DNA of 19,747 bases, from the NCBI GenBank assembly GCA_038750655.1, contig JBCDGZ010000141.1:1-19747 (forward strand), given 5' to 3'. The translations under genes and the position numbers were made by a program. The stretch's first letter is position 1. Every line of letters begins with the position of its first letter. Positions 7,270 to 13,979 of the stretch are shown one piece after another. The stretch is from JBCDGZ01 sp038750655 (GTDB taxonomy: Bacteria; Bacteroidota; Bacteroidia; Chitinophagales; Saprospiraceae). The notes beneath the pieces were generated by a model. That model ran no database searches and was not told where the DNA came from. It saw only the letters and a list, made by a program, of their open reading frames with translations.

Positions 7270-9099
7270 ATGACGATGAATAGAATATTTAAACTTATCC
7301 TGGGATGCAGCCTTTGGCTATTACTATCCCAACCCAACGATGCCCTGGCCCAAAAGCGCGTTTTTTCGAACGCCGAAGGAGTAACGGTGTTCTGGGCCAA
7401 CTCCTCTGGCCCTTCTGCAACGCAGGAATTGACCACCAACCAGTATGCACTGGATGCCAGTCGGGTCTACGCAGCTAGAGAAGGAGAAACCGTTTTTCTC
7501 TTTCCTTCCATCGCCGATAGTCGGTCTGGTGTTATCCCCGTACCCTCATTCGATTTCGAAGGGACCCCTATCCGCTGGTATTTTTTGAATCAAGACAGCA
7601 CCTTTAGTGATGTTGATCTGGAATACATGACCAAGAATTACAGCCTCTTGCAGAGAGATTGGTTGGTCCATTCTGATGGGTCCATTTACCAACTGTTCCA
7701 ATCTGGAATCAATGAAGGATCGGTATTGCAGCGAATTGATTCCCGCACTGGTGAACTGAACTGGATCAATATTCACAACTTAGCTACACATGGACAAATT
7801 GAAACGGATTTATCGCTTTTTGAACGAGCCAACGGGGATGTAGAGGTGACAGGCTATCGCTTGTTTTCCAATGCTGTTCCGAATCTCTTCCCAGCAGGAG
7901 TGGGCTTGCGCAAAGTCTACAATCATAACTCCGGAGCGGTAGAAAATAAGTTCTATACCCAATTTGAGCAAGGAGGACTGACCAGTCGCAACACCAGTGG
8001 TCGCTTTGGTCGCATTCTTCCGATCACCGAAGATGAACGCTACCTCTCTATCGATCAGTACATTACGGACGACAACCAGTACACGTACCTGGTGCGCTCT
8101 ATGGATTCGCGGGGCAAGGAGATCGATACCCTCAACCGCATTCCGAGAACGCAGTTGACTGATGTGGATAAATATGTACAGTGCGATGCGCGAAAAATCA
8201 ACGAGCAGCTTTATGTCTTTGGGGCTTCGCAGCATGCCTTTTTCTCCGATACCGCTTCTTTCCTCAATGAGTTGATCTGGTTGAATGAGCAGGGACAGAT
8301 TGTGAATCGCCGAGAATACACCAAGGCGCTAAACTATGCCAGCTTTTTCAATGTCGATGTCTACGACGATCGCATTTTCTTGACGGCCACTACCCAGTTT
8401 GATGCCGCTGCTGACGATTTCCGCCCGCAAGCTTCATTTGTGGTCTTGGACTTAGAAGGCAACATTATCAAGCAGGAAAGCCGCTTTCAGGTTGATGGCC
8501 AGTATGCAGAAGCCTTGCAAGCCATTCCATTGGACGAGCCCGATAGCTATCTCTACGCTGTTCGCTTTCGCGGCGATGACCGTCTGGCTTACTTGCAGGA
8601 AGATGCTGATGGGCGAATCACGGAGGTGGGGGCTATCATCCCTAAAGCGGATGACCTAGAGGTGACGCCTTTCCGACTGGCTCGCAACAGCGATGGTGAT
8701 ATTTTGAATTACATGAAAATTAGCGTAGAAATTACAACGACTGATCCGAGTACCCAAGAAGAAGTTCAGGAGAAGGTTGGCAGTTGGCTGTTCACCTACG
8801 CGATTGATGGTGATAACCTGGGCTTACAGACCACAAGTACCAATGAGGCCTTGATAACCCAGGAAGCTAAAGTCTTCCCTAATCCTGGAACGGGCCTTTA
8901 TCAGATCAGCTGGACAGCGCCCTTTAGTGGAACGTTAGAGTTGACGGATATGATGGGGCGGACTTTGCGTTCTACTGCTCTTCAAGATTCAGAGATTACA
9001 ACATTAAATATTACAGATTTAGAAAGTGGTATCTATCTGTTGAATCTGATCGGAGACGATGTCCGGCAAAAGATAACGTATAAAGTAGTCAAACTATAA
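7270..9099 (+). CDS. T9SS-sorted surface/secreted protein, cassette copy 1
   Basis: This 609-residue protein has a signal peptide (cleavage near ALA|Q, 27/28), a large middle region of unknown function and a T9SS type A C-terminal sorting domain at about 532-609 (EAKVFPNPGTG at its start, DLESGIYLLNL, ending YKVVKL). T9SS cargo is carried across the outer membrane and the domain is usually removed, leaving the protein released or attached at the surface. Middle segments such as IDSRTGELNWIN and LDLEGNIIKQ look like beta-propeller blades, which is an inference. The first ATG is used here; Met3 is an alternative. The gene starts 6 bases after the cysteine-rich gene and ends just before an intrinsic terminator, so the two form a closed transcription unit. 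The paralogue at 10177 has exactly the same length. Confidence 0.87.
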   Translation: MTMNRIFKLILGCSLWLLLSQPNDALAQKRVFSNAEGVTVFWANSSGPSATQELTTNQYALDASRVYAAREGETVFLFPSIADSRSGVIPVPSFDFEGTPIRWYFLNQDSTFSDVDLEYMTKNYSLLQRDWLVHSDGSIYQLFQSGINEGSVLQRIDSRTGELNWINIHNLATHGQIETDLSLFERANGDVEVTGYRLFSNAVPNLFPAGVGLRKVYNHNSGAVENKFYTQFEQGGLTSRNTSGRFGRILPITEDERYLSIDQYITDDNQYTYLVRSMDSRGKEIDTLNRIPRTQLTDVDKYVQCDARKINEQLYVFGASQHAFFSDTASFLNELIWLNEQGQIVNRREYTKALNYASFFNVDVYDDRIFLTATTQFDAAADDFRPQASFVVLDLEGNIIKQESRFQVDGQYAEALQAIPLDEPDSYLYAVRFRGDDRLAYLQEDADGRITEVGAIIPKADDLEVTPFRLARNSDGDILNYMKISVEITTTDPSTQEEVQEKVGSWLFTYAIDGDNLGLQTTSTNEALITQEAKVFPNPGTGLYQISWTAPFSGTLELTDMMGRTLRSTALQDSEITTLNITDLESGIYLLNLIGDDVRQKITYKVVKL

Positions 9100-9131
9100 A
9101 CTTGTAAGAACGATGTAGTTCTAATTTTGCG

Positions 9132-9165
9132 ATAGCGGCTTGCCTTGGTGAGCCGCTATTTTTTT
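9132..9165 (+). terminator. Intrinsic terminator of cassette copy 1
   Basis: ATAGCGGCT (9132-9140) and AGCCGCTAT (9151-9159) form a perfect nine-base stem with a 10-base loop, followed by a run of seven T (9159-9165). It lies 33 bases after the stop of the 609-residue gene. A near copy follows cassette copy 2. Confidence 0.9.
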
Positions 9166-9172
9166 CACAAAA

Positions 9173-9290
9173 ATGTTAGATTTTTAGTTTATTGAAAATC
9201 AGTTGTTTGTATCTGTTTTGAGCGATATTTGGTCATTTTGTTGAACTTTTTTCTGACAAAAATTCAACAAAACTGCCAATTTCCTGTTAC
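9173..9290 (+). repeat. Duplicated upstream element, copy 2 (perfect inverted repeat inside)
   Basis: This is the counterpart of 6252-6370. Here the inverted repeat is perfect: TTTTGTTGAA (9236-9245) and TTCAACAAAA (9263-9272), with a 17-base spacer whose inner bases (TTTT at 9247-9250 and AAAA at 9258-9261) pair further. As RNA it would be a weak, A/U-rich hairpin. As DNA it could be an operator. It sits about 150 bases before the gene start. Confidence 0.6.
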
Positions 9291-9441
9291 AGGATTAGCA
9301 AGTACGTACGAATTGAAACTCATTTAACACTTTCCATCCTTTCTTTAATTCATCTTTTTAGGACATTCCTTCTGGCCAGCGGGTGACGTCCGTCTATTCC
9401 CTACATCTATTTTTTATCCAACCTTCAAAAAGTTTTAAATC

Positions 9442-10170
9442 ATGAAAACAAGTTTAAAAAATCAATTATTCTCTCATTCTAACTACACTGCTTATATCTC
9501 GAAATTTATTTTACTCCTGTTCTTTTTAGGAAGTTCTTATACCCTATCCTTTGCGCAAGATTGCCCACCTCCACAGGCCGGTTGTACTACTGTTGCGAGC
9601 TTTACCACCGTTGTTGAGATTCCGAGTTACCCCAACTGCCCAATTGCTGTTAATTATGATTTGAGAATTTGCCAGGGTGAATTTCAAATCTTTAATATCA
9701 GCTTTTTAGATGATGTTTTCTGTGGCCCATTGAATATGGACATCATGGAGATTTTCTTTGGTTCCGATGTTACTGCGCTTGAGCAAGAGCAATTTCTGGC
9801 TAAACTGATTTCGGAAATCGAAACCGTAATCGCTGATCGGATTTTCAGCTCCGCCGTATCTGCTGGCCCCATTGCCTTGTACAAATGTGAGGGCGGGCTG
9901 ACTACCTTTACTGCTTCCTTCTACCGAGGCTCATGTGTATCCTTATGCGTCGTCGGCGGTGGCGGCGGCCCCACCTTTGTACCGATCAGCTGTGGTACCA
10001 CTTGCTGCGTGAAACGGATTGAATACTGTCTCGATGCTAATGATCAAACCGTCACGACCACTACTGTCGAGCAAGTGGTTCCCGGCGAATGCTTCGCCTT
10101 TGCGCTCCCTCAATGTCCTCCAGGTTCCCTTTTCCAGAGTCCTTGCTTTGAGCTTTGTGAAACTGAATAA
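9442..10170 (+). CDS. Small secreted cysteine-rich protein, cassette copy 2
   Basis: This 242-residue paralogue of the protein at 6526 is of unknown function. The signal peptide has a hydrophobic core at about 22-36 and a likely cleavage at FAQ (38/39). All 16 mature Cys have counterparts in copy 1, and the blocks CQGEFQIFNI, FYRGSCVS, SCGTTCCVKR and SLFQSPCFELCET are almost unchanged. Between them the copies differ, most clearly around residues 80-100 and in a loop where copy 2 has five consecutive Gly. Conservation of every Cys with drift elsewhere suggests a disulfide-stabilised fold under selection. The partner gene starts 6 bases after the stop, as in copy 1. Confidence 0.85.
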   Translation: MKTSLKNQLFSHSNYTAYISKFILLLFFLGSSYTLSFAQDCPPPQAGCTTVASFTTVVEIPSYPNCPIAVNYDLRICQGEFQIFNISFLDDVFCGPLNMDIMEIFFGSDVTALEQEQFLAKLISEIETVIADRIFSSAVSAGPIALYKCEGGLTTFTASFYRGSCVSLCVVGGGGGPTFVPISCGTTCCVKRIEYCLDANDQTVTTTTVEQVVPGECFAFALPQCPPGSLFQSPCFELCETE

Positions 10171-10176
10171 AATACA

Positions 10177-12006
10177 ATGATGATGAATAGCATATCTAAA
10201 ATGACCATAGGAGCTAGTTTCCTGCTGCTGCTGTTCCTCCCCGAGCTTAGCCACGCACAGCAACGTGCCTTCTCGCAGGCGAAGGGAGTAACCGTTTTTT
10301 GGAACAACTCCTCGGCGGCCCCGCAAATGCAACAGCAAGCGGATGCTCCTCAAGCCTTGTCTTCAGGACGGGTCTACGTACCCAAAGAAGGACAAACGGT
10401 GTTTACCTACCCCGCTATTTCCGATACTAGAGACCGCGAGGTGATGCCTGCTCCGACCTTTGAATTTACCGGGACTCCTATCCGTTGGTATTTACTGAAT
10501 CAGGACAGTACCTATCGCGATGTGGAGCTGAAATACATGACTAAAAATTACGACCTGCTGCAAAGGGATTGGCTGGTTCATTCGGATGGATCGATTTACC
10601 AACTGTTTCAATCTGGTCAAAACGAAGGCTCGGTGCTGCAACGGATCGATTCTCGTACCGGCGAGCTGAACTGGATCAACATCCACAACCTGACCACCCA
10701 GGACCAAATCGAAACCGGGCTTTCTCTCTTTGAGCGCGCCAACGGCAACGTCGAAGTAACGGGGTATCACCTGTTTTCCAATGAGGTTCCCAACCTCTTG
10801 CCAGCTGGTCTGGGCCTGAGCAAGGTGTATAACCACAACTCTGGAAAGCTGGAAAGCCAATCCTTTACCCAATATGAGCAAGGTGGGCTGACCAGCCGGA
10901 ACAGTGCCGGACGCTTCGGGCGTATCCTGCCGATCGCCGAAGGAGAGACCTACCTGGTCATCGATCAGATGATTACCAAAGATAAGCAGTATACTTACTT
11001 GGTCCGCTCTATGGATGCCCAGGGTAAGGAAATCGATGTCCTCAATCGCATTCCGAGGGGGCAAGCCACCGCCGCTAGCAATTACATACAGTGTGATGCC
11101 AAAAAGATCAATGATCGGCTGTACGTCTTCGGGGCCTCTCAGTATGCTACTGCTCCCGACACCGCTGCGGTCCTCAATGAGTTGATTTGGTTGAATGAGC
11201 AGGGACAGGTCGTCAATCGTAAAGACTATACGAAGCTGCTGAACTATGCCGGCTACTTCCACATCGACCTCTACGACGATCGCATTTTCCTGACCGCAAT
11301 CACTGCCTTCAATCCTGTCGATGGCGATCTGCGGCCGCAGGCGTCTCTGCTGGTGCTGGATTTGGAGGGTAAGGTCCTCAAGCAGTACAGCCGCTTTCAG
11401 GTCGATGGCCGCTATGCCACCGCTATGCAGGCCATCCCGCTTGATGAGCCGGATACCTATCTGTACGTCGCCCATTTCCGCGGCGAAGAGCAGTTGGTAT
11501 ATCTCCGCGAAGAGGCCGACGGCCAAATCCGCGAAGTAGGGGCCCTCCAACCCATCGCTGATGACCTCGAGCTGACGCCTTTCGGCCTGGCCCGCAATCC
11601 CGATGGCGATGTGTTGACCTACCTCAAGATTCAAGCGAAAATCCCTGCGGTTGATCCTATACTGAATCGTCCGACCGATGAGAAGGTTGGCAACTGGTTG
11701 TTCACCTACGCCATCGATGGTCGAAACCTGGGTTTGCAGACCAGTACGCTGGAGCCACTGGCTATTCAAGAGGCAAAAATCTTTCCTAACCCCGGTACTG
11801 GTATCTATCAGATCAGTTGGACGGCGCCCTTTAGTGGGCAGCTGGAACTGACGGATATGATGGGGCGGACCCTGCGCGCTGCCGCGCTTCAGGATTCGGA
11901 GATTACAACCTTGGATATTACAGATTTAGAAAGTGGTATTTATTTGTTGAATCTGGTCGGAGAGAATGCCCAGCAAAAGAAGACTTATAAAGTAGTCAAA
12001 TTATAA
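10177..12006 (+). CDS. T9SS-sorted surface/secreted protein, cassette copy 2
   Basis: This 609-residue paralogue of the protein at 7270 is collinear with it from end to end. The signal peptide ends near SHA|QQ (27/28). The T9SS type A sorting domain occupies about 532-609 and differs from copy 1 at only about 11-12 of 78 positions. Highly conserved blocks in the middle include RDWLVHSDGSIYQLFQSG, IDSRTGELNWINIHNL, FGRILPI and YDDRIFLTA. The N-terminal 75 residues are the most diverged. Function is unknown; a beta-propeller-like fold is suggested by repeating blade-like motifs. The gene ends shortly before a terminator like that of copy 1. Three Met open the frame (MMMN), so the exact start is ambiguous by one or two codons. 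Confidence 0.87.
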   Translation: MMMNSISKMTIGASFLLLLFLPELSHAQQRAFSQAKGVTVFWNNSSAAPQMQQQADAPQALSSGRVYVPKEGQTVFTYPAISDTRDREVMPAPTFEFTGTPIRWYLLNQDSTYRDVELKYMTKNYDLLQRDWLVHSDGSIYQLFQSGQNEGSVLQRIDSRTGELNWINIHNLTTQDQIETGLSLFERANGNVEVTGYHLFSNEVPNLLPAGLGLSKVYNHNSGKLESQSFTQYEQGGLTSRNSAGRFGRILPIAEGETYLVIDQMITKDKQYTYLVRSMDAQGKEIDVLNRIPRGQATAASNYIQCDAKKINDRLYVFGASQYATAPDTAAVLNELIWLNEQGQVVNRKDYTKLLNYAGYFHIDLYDDRIFLTAITAFNPVDGDLRPQASLLVLDLEGKVLKQYSRFQVDGRYATAMQAIPLDEPDTYLYVAHFRGEEQLVYLREEADGQIREVGALQPIADDLELTPFGLARNPDGDVLTYLKIQAKIPAVDPILNRPTDEKVGNWLFTYAIDGRNLGLQTSTLEPLAIQEAKIFPNPGTGIYQISWTAPFSGQLELTDMMGRTLRAAALQDSEITTLDITDLESGIYLLNLVGENAQQKKTYKVVKL

Positions 12007-12037
12007 CTAGTTGAGAACACACAGTTCTAATTCCATG

Positions 12038-12070
12038 ATAGTGGCCTGCTTTGCGGGCCGCTATTTTTTT
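12038..12070 (+). terminator. Intrinsic terminator of cassette copy 2
   Basis: ATAGTGGCC (12038-12046) pairs with GGCCGCTAT (12056-12064) with one G-T pair, and the loop can pair further (GC/GC around TTT). A run of seven T follows (12064-12070). It is homologous to the terminator at 9132-9165. The convergent gene ends at 12075, only a few bases beyond. Confidence 0.88.
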
Positions 12071-12074
12071 ATTT

Positions 12075-13613
12075 TCAGACTTCAATCATTTTCTTACGGT
12101 TGACGATCTCCGCAAAGTCCATCGTTCCGGTTTTACTTTCCAGCCAGGAGATAAAATCGAAGTAGTCGAAGGCCCGACGCTCGTATTCGTCGCTCATCAG
12201 CTCTTCGAGTTCGAGTTTTAGCTCTTCGAAGCCGACCAGAATGTCCTGCCGGGAAATCCAGTTGGGGTATTTTTTGAGGAAGCGCAAAATGATGGACTCG
12301 ACTTTGAAGAGGCGCTTGCGACGGGAGAGAAAGCGGTAGGTTGATTTGACAATATATTCCAGCAGCTGATCATTCCCCAGTTCATAATGGATAAAAAGGC
12401 TGAGGATGCGGCCAAAGCAATGAATGTCCTCACGCGTTTTAAGGTCGGGGTCATTGAGGAGTAAGTTGATCCAATCCAGCGAACGATCGAAATCCCGGGC
12501 TCCGAAGTTGAGGTAGGCCAGGTTGTAGTACAGCCCGAGGCGATGCTGCTTTTCAATATAATCGTGGTAGCGTTTGAATTCCTCTTCAAAGGCGGGTAGG
12601 CTTTCCATGCCCTTGCGAAACTGCCCCGTAGAGAGGTAGAGATCGGTTTCGAGGTTATAGCTGCGGGTGAAGAGATAGGCTTTACGGGTAATGGAGGGAG
12701 CGGGGATTTCTCGAAGCTTGCGCAGGGTCGCCAGCGCCTCCTGAAAAAGCCGTAATTCCCGTTGTACGATGTACAAATTGATCAAGGTACTGACATAGCG
12801 TCGCTCTCGTTTGCCCTTGCGCTGATTGGTTGGTAATTGCTCAAACATTAGGGCTTGTTGACGAATATGTTCGTAACATTGTTGCAACTCACCGGTCAAA
12901 AAGTAGAAGGTAAAGCGGGCATTATGGTAAAACATTCGAGCATTAAAAGACTTTGCGTTATGGATGTTTTGGTACAATTCTTTTTCAAATAGCTGGCTAA
13001 AAGCCTCCTTTTCATCCTGGTTACGAATGCTCCCTTTTTTCCAGTAAGGAATGAATACCCGATCGTGTAAGAGCTGAAATTCGAGGTAATTTCTGTAAAT
13101 ATCGAGGATATTTAACTCTTTTTGGAAGTCTACGTTTACATAGGTTTCTAACTGCTTGAAATCACTATTGTTGTGGATGATGGTATGCTTAAGGCGATAG
13201 ACTTCCAGGATTTGTAAAAAGCGCTCATTTTCCTGCGCCAGCTTTAGGGCCTTAGCCAGGGTTTTCTCACTCTGCTTGGCTAATCCTTTCTCTGCCAACA
13301 GCTGTGCGTTGCGTAGGAGGATGGGAAATTTATCGCCAGACTTATCTTCGCTGTAAAGTCGTAAGCTGTTGAGGATGAGTTTGTAAAGATAGTTTTTGCT
13401 GACGTGGAGTTGTTTGATGAACGCTTCGCCGGCAAATCGCTTTTTGATTTTTACCTCATCGTATTCCTTCTGCCTATCAATGGCATCGAAGAGGCGGACA
13501 TACTGGTTTTTTTCTCCAATAACATGGCGAGACGCATAGAGCTTGAAATATCGCTTTTCTTGCTTGTTCAGCGACTTGATGAGTAGGAATAAGTCATTGG
13601 ATACGGTTTTCAT
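12075..13613 (-). CDS. Conserved-type cytoplasmic helical-repeat protein of unknown function
   Basis: I do not recognise a named family for this 512-residue protein. It has no signal peptide or membrane segment and is rich in Leu, Lys, Glu, Tyr and Phe. Successive amphipathic helices, for example AEKGLAKQSEKTLAKALKLAQE (about 108-129) and YYNLAYLNFGARDFDRSLDWINLLL (about 354-378), resemble TPR-like alpha-solenoid repeats, so a protein-binding role is likely. The N-terminus (MKTVSNDLFLLIKSLNKQEKRYFKLYAS) is basic and helical. It converges on cassette copy 2, with 68 bases between the stops, and has its own promoter candidate upstream. Position beside the T9SS cargo genes may be chance. The start is the ATG at 13613, preceded by a plausible 5' leader of about 40 bases. 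Confidence 0.75.
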   Translation of the reverse strand: MKTVSNDLFLLIKSLNKQEKRYFKLYASRHVIGEKNQYVRLFDAIDRQKEYDEVKIKKRFAGEAFIKQLHVSKNYLYKLILNSLRLYSEDKSGDKFPILLRNAQLLAEKGLAKQSEKTLAKALKLAQENERFLQILEVYRLKHTIIHNNSDFKQLETYVNVDFQKELNILDIYRNYLEFQLLHDRVFIPYWKKGSIRNQDEKEAFSQLFEKELYQNIHNAKSFNARMFYHNARFTFYFLTGELQQCYEHIRQQALMFEQLPTNQRKGKRERRYVSTLINLYIVQRELRLFQEALATLRKLREIPAPSITRKAYLFTRSYNLETDLYLSTGQFRKGMESLPAFEEEFKRYHDYIEKQHRLGLYYNLAYLNFGARDFDRSLDWINLLLNDPDLKTREDIHCFGRILSLFIHYELGNDQLLEYIVKSTYRFLSRRKRLFKVESIILRFLKKYPNWISRQDILVGFEELKLELEELMSDEYERRAFDYFDFISWLESKTGTMDFAEIVNRKKMIEV

Positions 13614-13657
13614 ACGTATTGGATTACTACATTTTGGCCTTTTTAGGGTTGGGTTTA

Positions 13658-13689
13658 CATATTTACTGCATTAATTTTGAAAATACAAA
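13658..13689 (-). promoter_or_regulatory. Promoter candidate for the 512-residue protein gene
   Basis: On the minus strand TTTG (13689-13686) is followed after exactly 20 bases by TAAATATG (13665-13658), one mismatch from TAnnTTTG. The spacing fits the Bacteroidota -33/-7 promoter. Transcription would begin near 13652, about 40 bases before the ATG at 13613. Confidence 0.5.
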
Positions 13690-13767
13690 TCCCAAGCGAC
13701 TATAAACACTATCACGCTATACGCCATAAGGACTGAAATTGTTTGTAGAAAGAATATTATAAATGAA

Positions 13768-13820
13768 AGCCGCCGGGTCTTTTTAAGACCATTACCACCC
13801 TTGGCGGCTATCTTTTTTCT
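13768..13820 (+). terminator. Nested hairpin followed by T-run, terminator-like
   Basis: AGCCGCC (13768-13774) pairs with GGCGGCT (13803-13809), enclosing a second hairpin GGTCTT (13776-13781) / AAGACC (13785-13790) with a TTT loop. The outer stem is followed by ATCTTTTTT on the plus strand. This looks like a rho-independent terminator, yet no plus-strand gene ends nearby. It could end a short untranslated RNA, protect the downstream gene from read-through, or be a structured leader on either strand. Confidence 0.45.
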
Positions 13821-13979
13821 CAACTTGATCATATTTTAGCCCGATTGTTGTGGTAGGGGCAATGAACTACTTTAAGAGAACACCCTAAAAATCCCAGAAC
13901 CCCTCTCACATACCCAAGCAGTTCAAGCAAGTCATTTTCCCCTTCCCCCAATTGTGTAATACTGAAATATCCCTGATTC

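Larger units (their letters stand above)
6252..9165 (+). repeat. Tandem duplication, unit 1 (element + two genes + terminator)
   Basis: Unit 1 comprises the upstream element, the 245-residue cysteine-rich gene, the 609-residue T9SS cargo gene and an intrinsic terminator. Unit 2 (9173-12070) has the same parts in the same order, with nearly equal spacing (offset about 2900-2920). The units adjoin directly: the sequence after the unit 1 terminator resembles the sequence before the unit 1 element. Protein divergence is considerable, so the duplication is not recent. Confidence 0.9.
9100..9441. other. 342-base region between cassette copies
   Basis: It contains the terminator of copy 1 (9132-9165), the duplicated upstream element of copy 2 (9173-9290) and a leader of about 150 bases (9291-9441). 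Apart from the last 25 or so bases (AACCTT then AAAA then AAATCATG), that leader does not resemble the leader of copy 1. I see no additional gene. Confidence 0.6.
9173..12070 (+). repeat. Tandem duplication, unit 2 (element + two genes + terminator)
   Basis: This is the second unit of the tandem pair, with the same four parts as 6252-9165. Its middle coding section (roughly 10700-11700) uses many more G/C-ending codons than unit 1. Short stretches at the gene junction and in the sorting-domain region remain nearly identical in DNA. Confidence 0.9.
13614..13979. other. 366-base divergent intergenic region
   Basis: The region lies between the minus-strand helical protein gene and the plus-strand SprB-repeat gene. 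It holds the promoter candidate at 13658-13689, the nested hairpin at 13768-13820 and, for the plus-strand gene, a weak candidate TTG (13845-13847) - 20 bases - TACTTTAA (13868-13875). The remaining sequence before the ATG at 13980 is C-rich and unremarkable. I see no coding frame of note. Confidence 0.5.

Noticed and set aside
10492..11769. Long minus-strand open frame (425 codons) opposite the 609-residue gene of cassette copy 2
   Set aside because: It lies wholly inside the plus-strand gene, whose reading is confirmed by its paralogue and sorting domain. Copy 1 has only a shorter frame here, and the translation looks like an antisense shadow rich in Ile/Leu/Gln.
6252..12070. Tandem repeat as a possible transposon or insertion sequence
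   Set aside because: No transposase, terminal inverted repeats or target-site duplication is visible; the units are ordinary gene pairs with promoter-region element and terminator.
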